The notes under the pieces: model-generated
Database searches by the model: none
What the model was told of the DNA's origin: nothing
What the model saw: only the letters and a program-made list of their open reading frames with translations
Made by a program: the position numbers and the translations under genes
Origin: Apostichopus japonicus
Taxonomy: Eukaryota; Echinodermata; Holothuroidea; Aspidochirotida; Stichopodidae
Assembly: GCF_037975245.1 (NCBI RefSeq)
Contig: NC_092576.1
Coordinates: 7,497,501-7,561,500 of the forward strand
Length of the DNA: 64,000 bases
Direction of reading: 5' to 3'
Part shown: in pieces, positions 60,521-64,000 of the stretch
How the letters are laid out: each line of letters opens with the position of its first letter
How positions within the stretch are numbered: position 1 is the first letter of the stretch

Positions 60521-61460
60521 CGGAGCATGGAGTGGTCGACGGTGTAAAATGCAGCGCCCATATCGAGAAAAAGAAGGACAGTGGCATATTGATCATCAGT
60601 GGCCATATAAATATCATGAATTCATCCAAGGGCGGCGGAACCGGGGGACACAGGGGGCACGTGCCCCCCCCCCGACTTTTCCTCAGGTTAAAAATGTGCT
60701 CTTTTTCTACATAAAAATTGAGGTGTCTCAGGTTAGCAAGAGGCCAGGGAACCAGAATGAACATTCGGGAAGGGCCGTTTCCGGCCATCTGAGGGGTTTG
60801 TAAAACCAAAAATTTTCTTGTACGCTCCGCGCCTACCGATGGTGGCGCTCCGCTCAGATAGTCGTGCATACAACTTTGCAAATCCTGGCTACGCCCCTGA
60901 CTTTTAATGAATTTCTGTGGGTCAAACTCAAAGCTATTTCGAATGAAAAAAATTTGTTAAGATATTAACAAGAAATAAACTCTAATTCGGAAGATTCCTA
61001 CATTAGCAACTAGCATGATTTCATCCATTTTGTCTCAAAAGAAAACTTGTTCCTTGTTTCCCAATTTGCACATTGGATATTGCAGTGCTAGTATGCATAT
61101 TTTCCTTGAGGGGGGGGGGGGGGCGTTGATGGAGTGATGTGTATACACAAATAAGATAATACAATAAGAGTTATAAAGGGTATTAAATATAAGGCTGCAT
61201 CAGTCCAATCGAATTTCTGCAAAGTGCCCTTTGATGTCGGTGCCCCCCCCCCCCCCAGATTCAAAGTGCTTCCGCCGCCCTTGAATTCATCTCAAAAGGA
61301 GCGTCTCTTTGCTGTGGTATTTTTTATACCCAGATTGTTCAGTTTCACTGTATGGAGAATAAGATTTCTCATATGTTCGACAAGACGACTGAGAACAAAG
61401 TGTTTCATCAGCTTACCAATAAATTTGAGATTAAAGATAAGTCTGTAATATTTCAGTGTG
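60521..61460 (-). mobile_element. LINE reverse-transcriptase fragment split by a TIR element
   Basis: On the minus strand, 61460-61284 reads YYRLIFNLKFIGKLMKHFVL and SRLVEHMRN, the N-terminal RT block (consensus NYRPISNLKFISKLLEK). After skipping 60627-61283, translation resumes with IHDIYMATDDQYATVLLFLD and GAAFYTVDHSML, RT motif A. The fragment has in-frame stops and loses similarity below about 60521. It is the same CR1/L2-like family as 7454-7660. Confidence 0.85.
60627..61283. mobile_element. TIR element inserted in the LINE fragment
   Basis: Ends CAAGGGCGGCGGAACC and (inverse) CAAGGGCGGCGGAAGC, flanked on both sides by AATTCATC (60619-60626 and 61284-61291), a perfect 8-bp target-site duplication. 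Only one copy of that word belongs to the LINE, so it is a clean insertion scar. The 657-bp body contains a core-repeat block (60770-60865) and a nested-looking right end at 60899. Confidence 0.88.
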
Positions 61461-62200
61461 TTTCAAGATCAGAACCATATTTCTTGAGAATATGAATAAT
61501 ATCCGCTGATTTGACACCGTCAATCGACCCAGTCGATTTTGAAAGGTTAATAAGAGTGCAAATATATACGGAAAATATAACTTCAAGGTTTTTAGAAAGG
61601 AGCTTTTATAGAGGGTAATGCATCACGACTTTTTATATCATTTAACATGGAATATAAAAACGTGGATTAAAAAAACTATAAAACAAAGAGAAGTAAATAT
61701 ACATAATTTTGAGCCAAGGGTTGAAAATTTGGTACCAAAGAATGTTTTCGATAATTGACATAAAAAGCTGACATTTTGGTGTAAAGTCGAAATCAGAAAG
61801 GAGTCCAACTCAGAAGAAAATCGTTGAAATAATATTAAGTTTTTCATATATAAAAAAATGGAAAATAAATGAGGAGAAATTTGAAATAAATAGTTGAAAT
61901 ATCAACTATATGGACAAACCTAACAAGAAGGCAAAGTTGTGAGACAAACAAAAATATGAAATTTCGAGGAAAACGAGAAATTCGGAGATAAGATAGAAAG
62001 TTGACATTTATAATGTCCGTTGCAGCACAAAATTGAAATTCCTCTGGGAAGGGTGGGGGGGGGGGTGGAGGAGGTATACGTCCAGGCAATTCCCATCGGT
62101 ATGCTGTCCCCACATTATTTGATAGCTTCCTATGCCACTGTCCTAGCATTGGACGAGGGGAGTGACAACACCGAACCAATGTTAGTATCTCGAATGGAGT
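61461..62200. other. Intergenic, no gene seen
   Basis: AT-rich; a G run at about 62057. No exon supported. Confidence 0.55.
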
Positions 62201-62210
62201 AACCTTAGCA

Positions 62211-62315
62211 GGAAGTGACGTCACACACCGTACCGTACTCACAAGTGCATTGTTAACGCAGGAACGTAAACTGTTGCGAGGGAGGGAGAGGTGACTTCAG
62301 CTGGAAGTGACGTCA
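62211..62315 (+). promoter_or_regulatory. Doubled ETS-CRE composite motif
   Basis: GGAAGTGACGTCACAC occurs at 62211-62226 and again at 62303-62318, joining an ETS half-site (GGAAGT) to a full CRE (TGACGTCA). An inverse ETS word (CTTCCGG) lies at about 62340. This combination is typical of strong TATA-less promoters. No downstream coding exon can be identified on either strand, so the gene it might serve is unknown. Confidence 0.5.
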
Positions 62316-62781
62316 CACTGTGCCGTCGAATTTGTCTCTCTTCCGGTTATTATTAAAAGGCCGAGTATCAGTGTTTTGTCGAGAGATATAGGCCTACTCC
62401 AAAGAATAAAGAGAGTGCTGCGCCGACCATAAAGACTATACCAGTTAAAATCCCCGCAAATGACCAACCAGCAGCACATTGTGAACTTTTCCTAGCCCGT
62501 ACGTAATCGCCGTTTAGGTACAAAATATCAACCTAAAGAGAAGATTTTAAATCGATCAGAAAAGAGAAAAGTATTTTTCATGCACTCATTTGCTGAATGT
62601 GTCATCATATGAATCATTAAAAAGTATACAGAATAATAAAGTCAAAACAATAATCTTAAAGTTTGCCCAAGTGAAATACTGTGAGAGAAAGAAATATATA
62701 CTTTGTAAGCCTCTCCTGTTCGTAATTCAGTATGAGGTACTCCATGAAATTTGTTTTGCTGAAGTTCTTAGAATTAATATT

Positions 62782-62786
62782 CATGA

Positions 62787-62820
<34 letters not shown>

Positions 62821-62907
62821 GGTGGTGATGATGATGATGACGATGACGATGACGATGCCGACGACGACGATGACGATGCCGGCGACGACGACGATGACGA
62901 CGACGAC
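62782..62907 (+). repeat. GAT/GGT/GAC trinucleotide array
   Basis: Blocks of GAT, then GGT, then mixed GAT and GAC. Asp-rich and Val-rich frames across it are artefacts. Confidence 0.95.
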
Positions 62908-63904
62908 AAACATATACTTTCATAGCAGTGTTCATAAACATTTTTTGTCATTAAGATCTAAAGGTATTATTTAAAGAAAACGAACGACTAAGAAAAAATA
63001 AATAAATAAAATGATGGAACTATGAAATTTACGATTGTGAAGTTATTTAATATCTTACCCGAGATGCAAATATGACCGCAATTAACCCAAATACAAAATT
63101 ACAACAGAGAGTTGTAAATATTGCGGTCGCCATGAAAGAGTTCGGCTGTAAGTGAACCTTGATAAGAAGAAAATGAAGAAGAATAAACTACGTTTATAGT
63201 AGGAAATCTTTCAAATGACTTATTATTTAAAACAAACAAAATTCCTACACGGAAATTAAGTGAATTTTAAAAATTGCATTTTTCACGAAAACCTGGACTT
63301 GTAAGGTATTTTTTTAGGCCTTCGCAAAATACACACAATACATAACACAGTTATTCATAAATGTCCCACATTGTTGTTCCTGAACCCCGACACAGGTTTG
63401 AGATTATAGAAGAGGCCCGGGCATTGGCGTGTACAAAACTGTGAATTGGGTGGTGGGGGGGGGGGGGGGGTCAAACCCTAAGTTTCCCCAACTGAACAAG
63501 GAAGCGTTATGCCTTGGGCAAAAGGATTTCATAAAGGAAGTTGTGAACTCTGGGGTTATTGAAGCCGAGTCCAATATATGGACTGTGGGTTCTCCCCCCC
63601 CCCTCCCACACACACACCTCCCCCCAGAACGAAATGGAAGTTAATAATTCAAATGATGCATTCTGTGGCATCTTTAGACTATACATTAGGTCTATACTTA
63701 GGTCTAAACGCAAGATTGTGCTCATCAATGCCATTGAATTTTTATGTGAGGTTAAAAAAAAGTGGGTGCACATCCGTAGTTCACCACGATTAAATGTAAA
63801 ACTTTCCCCGACTTACGATAGACGGTGGGGCCACGCCCCCCCCCCTCTCCCCTGTCCAGACGACACTTTGTGCACGCTACGGGGAGATGGGAAAGGGAAT
63901 GGAA

Positions 63905-63905
<1 letters not shown>
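62908..63905. other. Intergenic, no gene seen
   Basis: Long G and C runs at about 63456 and 63594. The frame at 63429-63644 contains KDFIKEVVNSGVIEAESNIW, faintly like the region before the RT of Ty3-type elements, but it is too short and isolated to call. Confidence 0.45.

Positions 63906-63935
<30 letters not shown>
63906..63935. repeat. (AT)n microsatellite
   Basis: 30 bp of alternating AT. Confidence 0.95.
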
Positions 63936-63937
<2 letters not shown>

Positions 63938-64000
63938 TGCTAAGAGGTTTTACAAAGATTTGCCTATACAGTATGGCGGTAATACGCCTGCTGCATCGAA

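Noticed and set aside
62297-62479. Minus-strand frame containing VICGDFNWYSLYG, like a LINE endonuclease motif
   Set aside because: Only about a dozen residues match, with no flanking endonuclease or RT sequence; probably chance.
63429-63644. KDFIKEVVNSGVIEAESNIW, faintly like the pre-RT region of Ty3-type elements
   Set aside because: Single short match without catalytic RT, integrase or LTRs nearby.

Overview
The window looks like nuclear DNA of an invertebrate animal. It is AT-rich and intron-rich, has GT-AG introns, and is loaded with microsatellites, tRNA-derived SINEs, LINE remnants and small inverted-repeat DNA transposons. The gene content (a phase-1 Ig/EGF receptor-ectodomain-like gene and a CD225/dispanin gene) together with the repeat style suggests a deuterostome such as an echinoderm, perhaps a sea cucumber. 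That assignment is inference. Most open frames here are by-products of simple repeats.

Layout. 1-2893 and 15307-17969 are two near-identical direct copies of a segment at least 2.9 kb long. Between them lies a plus-strand gene (4419-14996) that I could splice by hand into seven exons. It has a TATA box, a signal peptide, a conserved N-terminal module, an Ig-like module and EGF-like modules, and it stops inside the last EGF. All six introns are phase 1. A truncated duplicate of exon 2 sits just upstream of exon 2. About 18-38 kb contains no coding sequence I can support. It holds hairpin elements, SINEs, a transposon carrying a 12-bp minisatellite, a tandem duplication, and a SINE whose ATT tail has grown to about 380 bp. 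38330-55767 is a complete four-exon CD225/dispanin (IFITM/PRRT1-type) gene of 191 codons with an upstream CRE and a polyadenylation signal. 56-64 kb is intergenic: TIR elements, a LINE reverse-transcriptase fragment split by a TIR element, and a doubled ETS-CRE motif.

Most notable. Intron 3 of the CD225 gene, 28 bp past the donor, contains a 4.66-kb element (47447-52110) with perfect 26-bp terminal inverted repeats and a 6-bp target-site duplication. Inside it are nine exact copies of the 14-mer GTTTCGGAGGTGAC, on both strands. Eight of them are followed within 8 nt by GTTAAC or GTTTAC. I do not recognise this element. Immediately next to it is a 1.55-kb hAT-type element with a perfect 8-bp TSD. 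Several short MITEs with exact 8-bp TSDs, and a tandem array that repeats the authentic splice donor of the CD225 gene about ten times, are also worth following up.
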